Shown here in pieces: positions 54,826-64,000 of a DNA stretch of 64,000 nucleotides. This stretch comes from an uncultured Tenacibaculum sp. Its GTDB lineage: Bacteria; Bacteroidota; Bacteroidia; Flavobacteriales; Flavobacteriaceae. Each line of letters begins with the position of its first letter. Within the stretch, counting starts at the first letter, position 1. A program made the position numbers and the translations under genes. The notes beneath the pieces are model-generated. The model was not told the origin of the DNA. It ran no database searches and saw only the letters and a list, made by a program, of their open reading frames with translations. The stretch lies in assembly GCF_947498805.1 (NCBI RefSeq), contig NZ_CANMLT010000002.1, positions 496,001 through 560,000 of the forward strand, written 5' to 3'.

Positions 54826-56514
54826 TTGAAATATTTTTTAACCTTTTTTACTGTTTTTTTATTCAAATTTGGATTTGCTCAAAAGCAATATCCACAAGAT
54901 TATTTTAACCCACCTTTAAAAATTCCAATTATACTATCTGGAACTTTTGGAGAATTGAGAAGTAATCATTTTCATTCTGGGGTAGATATAAAGACTTTAG
55001 GTAAAGAAGGAATTCCAATTTTTGCTCCTGCAGACGGATTTGTATACAGAATAAAAGTAGCACAATTTGGCTTTGGTAAAGCACTATATATTAATCATCC
55101 AAATGGTTATACTACTGTTTATGCTCATTTAAGAAGATTCTCCCCAGAAATTCAAGAATACGTTAAAAGCGTTCAATACCAAAAAGAGCAATACGCTACA
55201 GGTAATCTTTTTCCTAAACCAGAACGTTTCCCTGTTAAAAAAGGCGATCTTATTGGTTATACTGGAGATACGGGAAGTTCTGGAGGACCACACTTACATT
55301 ACGAAATAAGAGATACCAAAACAGAACATATCATCAATCCAATGTTTTTTGGTCTTTTACCAGTTGATACCAAAGCTCCAACCATTAAAAAATTAATGGT
55401 TTTTCCTCTATCTGATAATGCAAGAATTAATAATTCAGCGACAAAAACCACCTTAGAGTTACGAAATAAAGGAAACAATCAATACATTACCAATAAAATA
55501 ACCGCTAGCGGAACTATAGGTTTTGGGGTAAATGTCTTTGATCGATTAGATGGTGCTTTAAATAAAAATGGAATTTACAGTTTAGAAATGAAACTAAATG
55601 GCACTCGTGTATATTACCATGATTTAGAAACATTTTCTTTTGCTGAAAGTAAATATATCAATCTGTTAATCGATTATAAACATTATACCAAGTTTAGAAG
55701 AAGATTTCAAAAAACTCATAAAGTAGATGAAAATAGACTTAGTATTTATGAAGACCTTGTTAACAATGGAAAAATAGATATTGAAGATAGATATACCTAC
55801 CACGTAGAAATCATTGCTAAAGATTTTAAAGGAAATACTTCTTCTATTAGTATTCCTATTGAAGGAATACAAAGTAATAGCCTTTTTACCAAAAAAGACA
55901 CTACCAGCTTTAAAATTAAAGCAAACGATTTTCATAAGTTTAAACAGGAAAACGTAACCATTGCTTTTCCTAAAAACACCTTTTATAAGGATTGTTTTCT
56001 AGATTTTACTGTAAAAAACGATACAGCTAAAATTCATGAACCAGTTATTCCTTTAGACAAGCGCTATACACTTACTTTTTTCACTCAACATTTAACAGAA
56101 AAAGAAAAACAACAAGTATATATTGCCAAAATTAATCGAAACCGTTCAAGGTATACTTCTACTAAGAAAAAACTCGACAAAGTTTATACGACCACCAAAT
56201 CTCTTGGAACTTATACGCTTAAATTTGATTCCATTCCGCCTACAGCGAAGCTATATAACTTTAAAAACAACCAGTGGGTCTCTCAACTTAAAAAATTGAA
56301 AGTAAAAATTAGAGATAAAGAATCCGGAATAAAGAATTATCGTGCAACTATTGATAATGATTGGGTTTTAATGGAATACAATCATAAAAAAGGAATATTA
56401 TCTTACGATTTTAGTGATAAAAAGTTGGTAGGTAGCAAACATCTTTTTAAACTTGTAGTTTCTGATAATGTTGGAAATACGAAAATTATTTCTGCAACGT
56501 TCTTTAGAAAGTAA
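54826..56514 (+). CDS. M23 family zinc peptidase
   Basis: 562 residues from TTG at 54826 (no ATG fits the signal peptide, which spans 1-18, GFAQ). The LytM/M23 domain is at about 35-170: HFHSGVDIKTLGKEGIPIFAPADG, a metal pair His/Asp, and GPHLHYEIRDT with the catalytic HxH. The C-terminal 300 residues are beta-rich repeats. Cleaves peptidoglycan cross-links. Followed at 27 bases by a TonB receptor. Confidence 0.93.
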   Translation: MKYFLTFFTVFLFKFGFAQKQYPQDYFNPPLKIPIILSGTFGELRSNHFHSGVDIKTLGKEGIPIFAPADGFVYRIKVAQFGFGKALYINHPNGYTTVYAHLRRFSPEIQEYVKSVQYQKEQYATGNLFPKPERFPVKKGDLIGYTGDTGSSGGPHLHYEIRDTKTEHIINPMFFGLLPVDTKAPTIKKLMVFPLSDNARINNSATKTTLELRNKGNNQYITNKITASGTIGFGVNVFDRLDGALNKNGIYSLEMKLNGTRVYYHDLETFSFAESKYINLLIDYKHYTKFRRRFQKTHKVDENRLSIYEDLVNNGKIDIEDRYTYHVEIIAKDFKGNTSSISIPIEGIQSNSLFTKKDTTSFKIKANDFHKFKQENVTIAFPKNTFYKDCFLDFTVKNDTAKIHEPVIPLDKRYTLTFFTQHLTEKEKQQVYIAKINRNRSRYTSTKKKLDKVYTTTKSLGTYTLKFDSIPPTAKLYNFKNNQWVSQLKKLKVKIRDKESGIKNYRATIDNDWVLMEYNHKKGILSYDFSDKKLVGSKHLFKLVVSDNVGNTKIISATFFRK

Positions 56515-56541
56515 AATCTTTAGAGATTAATAAAACCCTAC

Positions 56542-58986
56542 ATGAAGAAACTACTTTTATTATTGCTATTCCCTCTAGCTGTTTTTGCCCAAAAAACCGC
56601 TACGGTAAAAGGTAACATCATTAATAAATACAACAATCCTATCAACGGAGTTGCTATTTCATATTTAGATAAAGGAACCACTACCGATAAAAATGGTTAT
56701 TACGAATTCACGATTCCAATAAGAAAAACTGTTTCAGTAACTTTTACACATGTTTCTTATAAAAGTGTTACCAAAAAATTTACTGCCAGAGGAAGTAAAA
56801 CATTCAACTTCTCTCCTACCTTAAATTTTAAAACGCAAGAGTTAGAAGAAGTAGTTATTAAAAACCAAAAGAAAGAAGCCCAAGGGATTACCAAAATTGA
56901 TGTTAAGAAAGTTAATACTCTTGTTGGAGCAAATGCTGGTGTTGAAAATGTATTAATGACCTTACCAGGAGTTAGTAATAATAATGAATTAAGTACTCAA
57001 TATAACGTTCGTGGAGGAAATTTTGATGAAAATTTAGTGTATGTAAATGGTATTGAAATCTATCGCCCATTTTTGATACGATCTGGTCAACAAGAAGGAT
57101 TAAGTTTTCTCAACCCACATATGATTCAAAACATTAACTTTTCTGCAGGTGGATTTCAAGCTAAATATGGTGATAAGCTTTCTTCAGTGTTAGATATCAC
57201 CTATAGAAAACCTAAGGAATTTCAGGGTCAAGTTGATTTGAGTTTATTAGGTGGTAGTTTTACCATTGAAGATACATTTGCAAAAAACAAACTAAGCGCC
57301 ATATTGGGAGTGCGCTATCGTGATAACAGTTTATTTGTAAATAGCAAACAAACAGAAGTAAATTTCAGACCTCAATTTACTGATGTACAAACATTTTTAA
57401 GCTATGAGTTTTCTGATAAACTGACTTTAAATTTCTTAGGTAATTTTTCTTTAAACGACTATAATTATAAGCCATTAACTCGAAGAACTCGCTTTGGAGG
57501 CTTAGCCAACCCTTTAGAACTTATTGTATTCTATCAAGGTCAAGAACAAGATCAATTTCAGACTTTATTCGGAGCTTTTTCAGCAGACTATAAAGTAAAT
57601 GAACAATTAAAAATAACCGCTACAGTTTCTTCGTTTAATACCCAAGAAGAAGAATATTTTGATATCGCAGCAGCTTATGCCTTAGGACAAGTTGATAGTA
57701 ATATTGGATCAGATAACTTTGGTAATGTTCAATTCGCGCAAGGAATTGGCTCGCAAATCAATCATGCTCGAAATGATTTAGATGCCTTAATCAACAATGT
57801 TCAATTGAGAGCAACTCTTAAGGATGGGAATAATGAATGGAAGGCTGGAATAAAATATCAACAAGAAAATATTAAGGATCGTATTAGAGAATGGGAAGTA
57901 ATTGATTCTTTAGGTTTTTCTGTTCGTCCTCCACACCATAACATTACAAATAATCAGCCATACGAACCTTTTACAGGGCCTATACAGCCTTTCCAAAATG
58001 TACGTGCTCAAAACGAAGTGGATATTAATCGTTTAACAAGTTTTATTCAATTTAGTAGAAAAACAACTCTTAACGATCATCAACTTTGGTTTAATTTAGG
58101 AGTACGTTCACACTACTGGAATGTTAAAACTGCCAACAATTCTCAAAGTCATACAATTATAAGTCCAAGAGCTCAAATAGCTATCAAACCAGACTGGGAA
58201 AAAGATATGTTATTCCGACTCTCAGGAGGTTGGTATTCGCAACCGCCTTTTTATAAGGAGTTAAGAGATTATGATGGGCAAATTCATCCAGAGGTAAAGG
58301 CACAAAAATCTATTCATATTGTAGCAGGAAATGACTATAGTTTTACTCTTTGGAACCGTCCTTTTAAACTTACAACAGAAGCCTATTATAAAAACCTTTC
58401 TGATGTCAATGCCTACTCTATTGATAATGTGCGTGTGCGCTACAGAGCCGATAATGTTACAGAAGCTTACGCCTATGGTTTGGATGTTAGATTAAATGGA
58501 GAGTTTGTTCCTGGTAACGAAAGTTGGATAAGTTTCGGGTATTTAAAAACAGAAGAAAACATCAATGGAAGAGGTTACATTGCTCGACCTACGGACCAAC
58601 GTTTAAAATTTGGTTTACTATTTCAAGATTATGTACCTAACCTTCCTGATTTAAAAGCCTATTTAAATATTGTATACAATACTGGGCTTCCGGGAGGTGC
58701 TCCTGCATATGCCGATGTATATCAATTTCAAAATAGATTAGACGATTATAAAAGAGCTGATTTAGGGGTTTCTTATGTTTTTGTAGACGCTAATAAATCA
58801 TCAAACAACAAAATTTTATCTCATTTTAAAGAGTTTACCTTAGGATTGGAATTATTCAATATTTTTGATATTCGTAATTCTATTACCAATACTTGGGTTC
58901 GTGATGCCTATAGCAAACAACAATATGGTATTCCTAACTTTATGACAGGCAGAGTATTAAACTTTAAGGTTGGAATGAAATTCTAA
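56542..58986 (+). CDS. TonB-dependent receptor
   Basis: 814 residues. Signal peptide (1-16, ending VFAQ), CarboxypepD_reg (about 20-105; GNIINKYNNPINGVAISYL), plug (about 115-220; NVRGGNFDENLVYVNGIEIYRPFLIRSGQQEG), then the barrel ending in VLNFKVGMKF. The ligand cannot be told from sequence. It may be cotranscribed with the M23 peptidase. Confidence 0.93.
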   Translation: MKKLLLLLLFPLAVFAQKTATVKGNIINKYNNPINGVAISYLDKGTTTDKNGYYEFTIPIRKTVSVTFTHVSYKSVTKKFTARGSKTFNFSPTLNFKTQELEEVVIKNQKKEAQGITKIDVKKVNTLVGANAGVENVLMTLPGVSNNNELSTQYNVRGGNFDENLVYVNGIEIYRPFLIRSGQQEGLSFLNPHMIQNINFSAGGFQAKYGDKLSSVLDITYRKPKEFQGQVDLSLLGGSFTIEDTFAKNKLSAILGVRYRDNSLFVNSKQTEVNFRPQFTDVQTFLSYEFSDKLTLNFLGNFSLNDYNYKPLTRRTRFGGLANPLELIVFYQGQEQDQFQTLFGAFSADYKVNEQLKITATVSSFNTQEEEYFDIAAAYALGQVDSNIGSDNFGNVQFAQGIGSQINHARNDLDALINNVQLRATLKDGNNEWKAGIKYQQENIKDRIREWEVIDSLGFSVRPPHHNITNNQPYEPFTGPIQPFQNVRAQNEVDINRLTSFIQFSRKTTLNDHQLWFNLGVRSHYWNVKTANNSQSHTIISPRAQIAIKPDWEKDMLFRLSGGWYSQPPFYKELRDYDGQIHPEVKAQKSIHIVAGNDYSFTLWNRPFKLTTEAYYKNLSDVNAYSIDNVRVRYRADNVTEAYAYGLDVRLNGEFVPGNESWISFGYLKTEENINGRGYIARPTDQRLKFGLLFQDYVPNLPDLKAYLNIVYNTGLPGGAPAYADVYQFQNRLDDYKRADLGVSYVFVDANKSSNNKILSHFKEFTLGLELFNIFDIRNSITNTWVRDAYSKQQYGIPNFMTGRVLNFKVGMKF

Positions 58987-59107
58987 AAAACAACTTAATG
59001 TTTTTTCGTTTCCCTTATCTCTATTGTTAGACAAGAGAATGTTGTTTAAAAGTTTGCGTAGAACTCCCTTAGATGAACCTATAAATGCAATCATATACTG
59101 TTTACAT

Positions 59108-61231
59108 ATGAAGTATATTCTACAACTACTTTTAATAACATTAGTTTTTAATGCTTGTTCACCCAATAAAAAGACATTGAGTGATTATACCTCTGATGTT
59201 TTAACGATTAAAAAAATTGGTGATCATATATATCAACACACCTCCTTTTTACCTACCAAAAGTCACGGAGTTGTTCCTTGTAATGGAATGATTTATTTCA
59301 ATGAAAATGAAGCAATTATTTTTGATACTCCAGTGAATGAAAAAGCTTCGCGAGAATTAATTAATTGGTTAGGAGAAAAACATATTAAAGCAGTTGTAGT
59401 ATCTCATTTCCATATTGATTGCTTGGGCGGACTAAAAGAATTTCATTCTAAAGAAATACCATCTTACGCTACTAATCAAACTATACAGCTTGCTAAAGAA
59501 AACAATAAAAATCCTCTTCCTCAGAAAGGGTTTGATAGAGAGTTTAAGTTTTTAATAGGCAATAAAGCAGTCTATGCTAAATACTTTGGTGAGGGGCATA
59601 CAAAAGATAATATTGTTGGGTATATTCCTTCGGAAAAAGCCTTATTTGGAGGTTGTTTAGTAAAACAAGTAAACGCTCCTAAAGGGAACTTAGCAGATGC
59701 TACTGTGTCTGAGTGGCCTACAACTGTAACAAAAATTAAAAAAGAACTTCCTGATTTAGAAATTGTAATTCCTGGACATGGAAAAAATGGAGGCACAGAA
59801 CTTTTGGATTATACGATTAATTTGTTCAAGGAAAAACCGAATCGCTTTGTTTTCTTTTTACACAATCGTTTTTTAGAAGAACACCATCTAAATGATACAC
59901 ATTCTGAATACGGACGAACTGAATATATTGAAATCTTAAATGAATTTAAGAAAAATGGGTTTACCGTTATAAGCGAACAGAGAAAAGGAAATGTAAATGC
60001 TCGTGAATATGCTACAAGAGTTGTTCAACAAATAGATAGCTTAACTACAAAAGGAATTAACCCAAAGCATATTACAGTTGTTGGAACTTCTAAGGGTGGA
60101 TATATTGCTCAGTATGTTTCTACTATTGCAAATAATCCCTTATTAAATTTTGTTTTTATAGCTAGCTTTCGAGATAGTGATATTCAAAATATTCCTGAAA
60201 TCAATTTCTGCGGAAACATATTGACCATTTATGAAAAGTCTGATCCCTTTGGAGTTTCTGCCATACAGAGAAAACAAAATTCTATATGTGAAATTCAACA
60301 CTTTAAAGAAATCCAGCTCAATACTGGAATGAAACACGGTTTTTTATTTAAACCTTTAAAACAGTGGATATCTCCAACTATTCAATGGGCACGAGGTAAT
60401 TATAACTTAGGAAAAACAATTCCGTTTAATACCAATGCTACTAACACCCCTCTAGCATTTAAACCAGAACTAACTCCTAAAAACAAAATTATCCATAAAG
60501 GAATTTTTAGTCCAGACTTTAAACACTACTATTATACAATCTCTGATAAAGATTTTAAAAACTTCGATATTTATGCTATTAAAAGAATAGGTAATGAATG
60601 GTCTAAACCTAAAAAAACATTCATTAATAGTTCATATGACGACCATGGAATGAGCTTTTCTCCCGATGGAAATACACTATACTTTAGCTCCACTAGACCA
60701 GTTAATATTAAAGGTATTCCTTCTACTTGGCATATCTGGAAGTCAGAAAAAGTTAATGGAGTTTGGAGCACTCCTATTTTTGTTGATATTCCTAATTTAA
60801 GAGACAAATTAGTATCTCATCCTGTTATTACAAACTCAGGGACGCTATATTTTCATTCAAGCAATACAGACTATAGTGAAATGGACATCTACTCAGCAAA
60901 ACAAGTGAACAATTCCTTTCAAGATGCTCAGAAAGTATCAATCCCATCATTAACTCATTTAAACAAATGCACCCCATACATTTCTCCAGATGAGTCCTAC
61001 CTTCTTTTTGCAACGGTTGGAAAACAGCTTGATCTACAAGTTAGTTTCAACGATGGAAAAGGTAATTGGACAAACACAAAAAGATTCAATAATGAAATAA
61101 ACAGTTATGGACAAGGTAATCCATATGTAACTCCAGACAATAAATTTCTTTTCTTTACAACTGGTGGATATCAAGAGATAAACTGGACAATTAAATGGAT
61201 AAATATCGAATCTGAGTTAAAACTAAAATAA
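59108..61231 (+). CDS. Class B1 metallo-beta-lactamase fused to an alpha/beta hydrolase and a PD40 propeller
   Basis: 707 residues from the ATG at 59108; the earlier in-frame ATG at 59024 gives a poor N-terminus. A lipobox ends in Cys17. Domain 1 (about 30-240) is a full B1 lactamase: zinc ligands His100, His102, Asp104 (SHFHIDCLGG), His164 (GEGHTKDNIV), Cys183 (GGCLV) and His224 (IPGHG). Domain 2 (about 245-430) is an alpha/beta hydrolase with nucleophile Ser328 (VVGTSKGGY), Asp379 (EKSDP) and His410 (MKHGF). Domain 3 (about 455-700) holds about five PD40/TolB-type repeats (FSPD, FSPDGNTLYFSS, ISPDESYLLF, VTPDNKFLFF). One continuous frame without stops, so the fusion looks genuine. Lactamase hydrolysis is expected by homology; the role of the rest is open. 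Confidence 0.88.
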   Translation: MKYILQLLLITLVFNACSPNKKTLSDYTSDVLTIKKIGDHIYQHTSFLPTKSHGVVPCNGMIYFNENEAIIFDTPVNEKASRELINWLGEKHIKAVVVSHFHIDCLGGLKEFHSKEIPSYATNQTIQLAKENNKNPLPQKGFDREFKFLIGNKAVYAKYFGEGHTKDNIVGYIPSEKALFGGCLVKQVNAPKGNLADATVSEWPTTVTKIKKELPDLEIVIPGHGKNGGTELLDYTINLFKEKPNRFVFFLHNRFLEEHHLNDTHSEYGRTEYIEILNEFKKNGFTVISEQRKGNVNAREYATRVVQQIDSLTTKGINPKHITVVGTSKGGYIAQYVSTIANNPLLNFVFIASFRDSDIQNIPEINFCGNILTIYEKSDPFGVSAIQRKQNSICEIQHFKEIQLNTGMKHGFLFKPLKQWISPTIQWARGNYNLGKTIPFNTNATNTPLAFKPELTPKNKIIHKGIFSPDFKHYYYTISDKDFKNFDIYAIKRIGNEWSKPKKTFINSSYDDHGMSFSPDGNTLYFSSTRPVNIKGIPSTWHIWKSEKVNGVWSTPIFVDIPNLRDKLVSHPVITNSGTLYFHSSNTDYSEMDIYSAKQVNNSFQDAQKVSIPSLTHLNKCTPYISPDESYLLFATVGKQLDLQVSFNDGKGNWTNTKRFNNEINSYGQGNPYVTPDNKFLFFTTGGYQEINWTIKWINIESELKLK

Positions 61232-61267
61232 TGCTATATTTATACTACTGAAACAAGAAATAATTGA

Positions 61268-62218
61268 ATGGAAAAAATTGAAAGAGAAGATATTCATATA
61301 ATAAGCAGACACAGCAATTGGTCTGAAAGAAGTATTGACAAAATACTGAAACAAGAAATTTATAGTAATAAACAATCTTGGCAAAAATTTCTAAGACTCT
61401 TTTTTATTAGTTTAGGTATTAGTTTTACTACTGCAGGGATAATTTTCTTCTTTGCTTATAATTGGGCAGACTTACACAAATTCATTAAAATAGGATTAAT
61501 TGAAGGGTTGATTGTAATTTCAACTTTAACTTTATTATTATCTAAAGTAAGTTTAGATATTAAAAAGATATTACTTACAGGAGCATCAGTATTAGTAGGT
61601 GTTTTATTTGCCGTTTTTGGGCAAATTTATCAAACCGGCGCTAATGCTTATGATTTTTTTCTAGGCTGGACTATATTTATTACCCTTTGGGTAGCAATTT
61701 CTAATTTTGCTCCTTTGTGGCTTATTTTTATAACTTTAATAAACACAACACTCATATTATACACTCAACAAGTAGCGCACGATTGGTCAGAGGTTTTTGT
61801 TTTTACTTTACTTTTCATTATCAACATACTATTCTTAACAACTTTCTTATACGGAAAGAAAATTAACAAAGAAATTAAGATTCCTATTTGGTTTTCGAAC
61901 TTAATAGCATTGACAGCTTTGTCTTTCAGTACTTTAGGTATTATCTTTGGAATTTTTGACAAAACCCAAAAATCATTCTTCATTTTAATTATCATTACAT
62001 CAATACTATATGGAATTGGAATTAAATATGGACTAAAAGTAAAAAGCGGTTTTTACCTTTCTATAATTCCTTTTAGTATCATTATTATAATTTCAGCTTT
62101 GCTAATAAAAATATCAGATGGTGCCGGTATATTTTTCATCATTAGCTTATTTGTTATTGGAAGTGTAACACTTGTAATTAAAAATCTAATTGACCTTCAA
62201 AAAAAATGGATAAATTAA
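61268..62218 (+). CDS. DUF2157 membrane protein
   Basis: 316 residues. A short cytosolic start (REDIHIISRHSNWSERSIDKIL) followed by about eight membrane helices from residue 43. This matches the DUF2157 family, which is usually next to DUF4401 and GDYXXLXY proteins. Its end overlaps the next gene by 13 bases. Function unknown. Confidence 0.88.
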   Translation: MEKIEREDIHIISRHSNWSERSIDKILKQEIYSNKQSWQKFLRLFFISLGISFTTAGIIFFFAYNWADLHKFIKIGLIEGLIVISTLTLLLSKVSLDIKKILLTGASVLVGVLFAVFGQIYQTGANAYDFFLGWTIFITLWVAISNFAPLWLIFITLINTTLILYTQQVAHDWSEVFVFTLLFIINILFLTTFLYGKKINKEIKIPIWFSNLIALTALSFSTLGIIFGIFDKTQKSFFILIIITSILYGIGIKYGLKVKSGFYLSIIPFSIIIIISALLIKISDGAGIFFIISLFVIGSVTLVIKNLIDLQKKWIN

Positions 62219-63282
62219 CTAAGAAAAAGGCTCTACTAAATAGTATTCGTTCATCAGAAGGTGTTAATTTTGAATGTGATGAAAATGCTATCCATGAAGA
62301 ATATAAAGCTCAAGGAGAAAATAAATCCAGTTTAGCTATTAAAATACTTTCTATTTTTGGAGGCTTTATCGCAACATTAGCATTCCTCGGTTTTTTAGCA
62401 ATTGCAGGCCTTTACAACTCTGAACTTGGATTGTTAATATTTGGAATAGGGTTTATAACTTCTGCTATTTGGCTTAATAAAGCATACAATAAAATTATCA
62501 TAGACACATTTAGTATTTCAATATATGTCATAGGCTTTGCTTTGTTTGCCTTTGGATTATTAGAGATGAACGTTGATAAAAATATAATTACAATATTAAT
62601 AAGTTTTATAGCACTTAGTTCTTTGATTGTTACACAAAATTTTATTCTATCATTTATTTCGGTCCTTATTATTAGTGGCAATTTTATTTTTCTTATAATC
62701 TCTAACAATTCATATGATTTAATTCATCTTTATGTTTTCATTAATACTTTATGCCTAACATACTTGTTTTTAAATGAAGCAAAACTAATTTCATCAAGTA
62801 AACGGATATCTCAACTTTATAATCCAGTTAGAATTGGTTTGATTATTTCTTTATTATTTGGTCTTGTTTCAATTGGTAAAAGACATTTAATCCCAATATC
62901 GCAAGGTTATATTTGGTTATCGTCAATTGCAATGATTTTAGTTATAATGTATTTAGTTTATTCAATTATAAAAATAAATGAAATTAAAACTATCAAAAGC
63001 AAGGTATTGATTTATACTTTAAGTACATTAATACTAATTCCAACAATATTCTCACCCTCTATCTCAGGAGCAATTTTGATTATACTATTAAGTTTTTTAG
63101 TTAACTACAAAACAGGATTAGCTATAGGAATAATTTCAATTATTTACTTTGTTTCACAGTACTATTATGACTTAAATTTCACATTGCTAACCAAGTCAAT
63201 AATCTTATTTATATCTGGAGTCATATTTCTATTGTTCTATTTATTCACCATAAAAAATTTAAATAAGAATGAAAAAATATAA
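62206..63282 (+). CDS. DUF4401 membrane protein
   Basis: 358 residues, about ten membrane helices after an acidic N-terminal 45 residues (NSIRSSEGVNFECDENAIHEEYKAQGENKSS). It overlaps its neighbours on both sides (13 and 14 bases), which confirms one translational unit with DUF2157 and GDYXXLXY. Function unknown. Confidence 0.87.
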   Translation: MDKLTKKKALLNSIRSSEGVNFECDENAIHEEYKAQGENKSSLAIKILSIFGGFIATLAFLGFLAIAGLYNSELGLLIFGIGFITSAIWLNKAYNKIIIDTFSISIYVIGFALFAFGLLEMNVDKNIITILISFIALSSLIVTQNFILSFISVLIISGNFIFLIISNNSYDLIHLYVFINTLCLTYLFLNEAKLISSSKRISQLYNPVRIGLIISLLFGLVSIGKRHLIPISQGYIWLSSIAMILVIMYLVYSIIKINEIKTIKSKVLIYTLSTLILIPTIFSPSISGAILIILLSFLVNYKTGLAIGIISIIYFVSQYYYDLNFTLLTKSIILFISGVIFLLFYLFTIKNLNKNEKI

Positions 63283-63757
63283 GTTGGTAATCATTCTAAT
63301 TAATCTTATCATTTTACTTGTTTTTTTTAATAATTCTATTCTTCAAAAAGAAGAATTACTAGCTGACGGACAACTTGTTTTATTAGAGCTAGCTCCTGTT
63401 GACCCTCGCTCTTTAATGCAAGGAGACTATATGAGATTGAATTACGATATTTCAAATAACATTGATACCGACAGCATTTCTAAAAGAGGATATTGCATTA
63501 TCAAATTGAAAGAAAATGGAGTCGCGGAAAAAGTTCGAATTCAAGACAAAAGAACCCCTCTTAATAAAAATGAATTTCCAATAAAATATACTTCAAGAGA
63601 GTGGAGAGGAATCAACATTGGTTCTGAATCATATTTTTTCCAAGAAGGAGAAGCAGAAAAGTATGAAAAAGCCAAGTATGGAGGACTAAAAGTTGACAAT
63701 AAAGGTAATAGCCTCTTGGTTGGGCTGTATGATGAAAATAGAATAAAAATAGAATAA
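63269..63757 (+). CDS. GDYXXLXY domain protein
   Basis: 162 residues with an N-terminal membrane helix (5-23) and the namesake motif MQGDYMRLNYDIS. It is the third part of the DUF2157/DUF4401/GDYXXLXY trio and probably exposes its domain in the periplasm. The trio is widespread but its function is not known. Confidence 0.9.
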   Translation: MKKYKLVIILINLIILLVFFNNSILQKEELLADGQLVLLELAPVDPRSLMQGDYMRLNYDISNNIDTDSISKRGYCIIKLKENGVAEKVRIQDKRTPLNKNEFPIKYTSREWRGINIGSESYFFQEGEAEKYEKAKYGGLKVDNKGNSLLVGLYDENRIKIE

Positions 63758-63779
63758 ACTATACCTAACAAAATTTATT

Positions 63780-63857
63780 GTGGACACCCCTTGGGATACA
63801 CACCATATACAAAAAGTTATCAAAAATTTAGAAGAACTACTTCAAAACAAAAAATGA
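63780..63857 (+). CDS. Possible 25-residue peptide or gene remnant
   Basis: A GTG-started frame, VDTPWDTHHIQKVIKNLEEL and five more residues, ends at TGA overlapping the next ATG (ATGA). It looks like the C-terminal tail of a longer protein, or a tiny leader peptide translationally coupled to the next gene. No start with ATG is available. Confidence 0.3.
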   Translation: MDTPWDTHHIQKVIKNLEELLQNKK

Positions 63858-64000
63858 TAATAAAAATTGGCACATATTCTTTAAAGATTAAAACTTATAA
63901 TCACAAAGAATTGAGACTTGACAATACTTATGAAAAATACTCGAATTATAGTATTAAGGATTTTCACCTCAATGAAACGTCTGAAATGATTCATGTGAAA
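63854..64000 (+). CDS. Unknown protein, 3'-truncated by the window edge
   Basis: A frame from the ATG at 63854 stays open to base 64000 (49 codons). MIIKIGTYSLKIKTYNHKELRLD is beta-rich and continues beyond the window. Not recognised. The ATGA overlap with the preceding short frame suggests coupling. Confidence 0.5.
   Translation, partial: MIIKIGTYSLKIKTYNHKELRLDNTYEKYSNYSIKDFHLNETSEMIHVK

Noticed and set aside
59024..59107. Upstream ATG for the metallo-beta-lactamase fusion
   Set aside because: It would place 28 polar residues in front of a clear lipoprotein signal; the ATG at 59108 fits the lipobox.

Overview
The window is AT-rich chromosomal DNA from a marine-type Flavobacteriaceae bacterium (Bacteroidota), most like Tenacibaculum or a close relative. 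This rests on protein character: a fused E1 dehydrogenase, a hemC-hemD fusion, TonB-dependent receptors with CarboxypepD_reg and STN domains, DUF4249, DUF6095 and a 6S RNA between zapA and rny. It also rests on promoter boxes of the Bacteroidota type (TAnnTTTG), the near absence of Shine-Dalgarno sequences and several TTG starts. No rRNA, tRNA, CRISPR array, insertion sequence or prophage was seen. The genus is an inference.

Layout. 1-7.8 kb: a 5'-truncated GNAT acetyltransferase, a secreted-protein gene broken by an in-frame stop inside its N-terminus, an E1 alpha/beta fusion convergent with an E2 acyltransferase, a small secreted protein and an OmpR-type two-component system. 7.9-21.1 kb: an almost complete protoheme pathway. 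On the minus strand hemA, hemCD, hemB, hemL and hemE run together, with hemF downstream in a separate unit. Divergent from hemA are an AraC regulator, a TrmH methyltransferase, hemH and hemJ on the plus strand. 21.3-25.4 kb: a membrane-anchored AraC regulator, a three-gene set with two Roadblock/LC7-like proteins, a ribosome hibernation factor and a universal stress protein.

25.4-30.6 kb is the accessory part. It has two divergent alpha/beta hydrolases, an orphan double-glycine (bacteriocin-type) precursor peptide, and tiny membrane proteins. Two of these are tandem paralogues of 57-58 residues. A 36-bp near-perfect repeat serves as promoter/leader for two of the small genes. A possible frameshifted cassette-like gene lies here too. 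30.7-43.9 kb: recR and pepD (divergent), a secreted protein with an STN-type TonB receptor, DUF4249 lipoprotein and MG2-type protein, then AcpH-like, ggt, RluA-type, trmD and rplS.

43.9-54.7 kb: a 755-bp gap holding a probable structured RNA, monomeric icd, murQ, a DUF6095 protein, an ATP-grasp protein, a DinB-like protein, two secreted proteins, rny, 6S RNA, zapA and a ZapB-like coiled coil. 54.8-64 kb: an M23 peptidase, a TonB receptor, a class B1 metallo-beta-lactamase fused to an alpha/beta hydrolase and a PD40 propeller, then the DUF2157/DUF4401/GDYXXLXY trio and a partial gene at the edge.

The strongest leads are the three-domain B1 lactamase fusion (59108-61231), the orphan GG-leader peptide with tandem tiny membrane paralogues (27852-30415), the Roadblock trio (22931-23874) and the structured RNA candidate upstream of icd (44358-44447).
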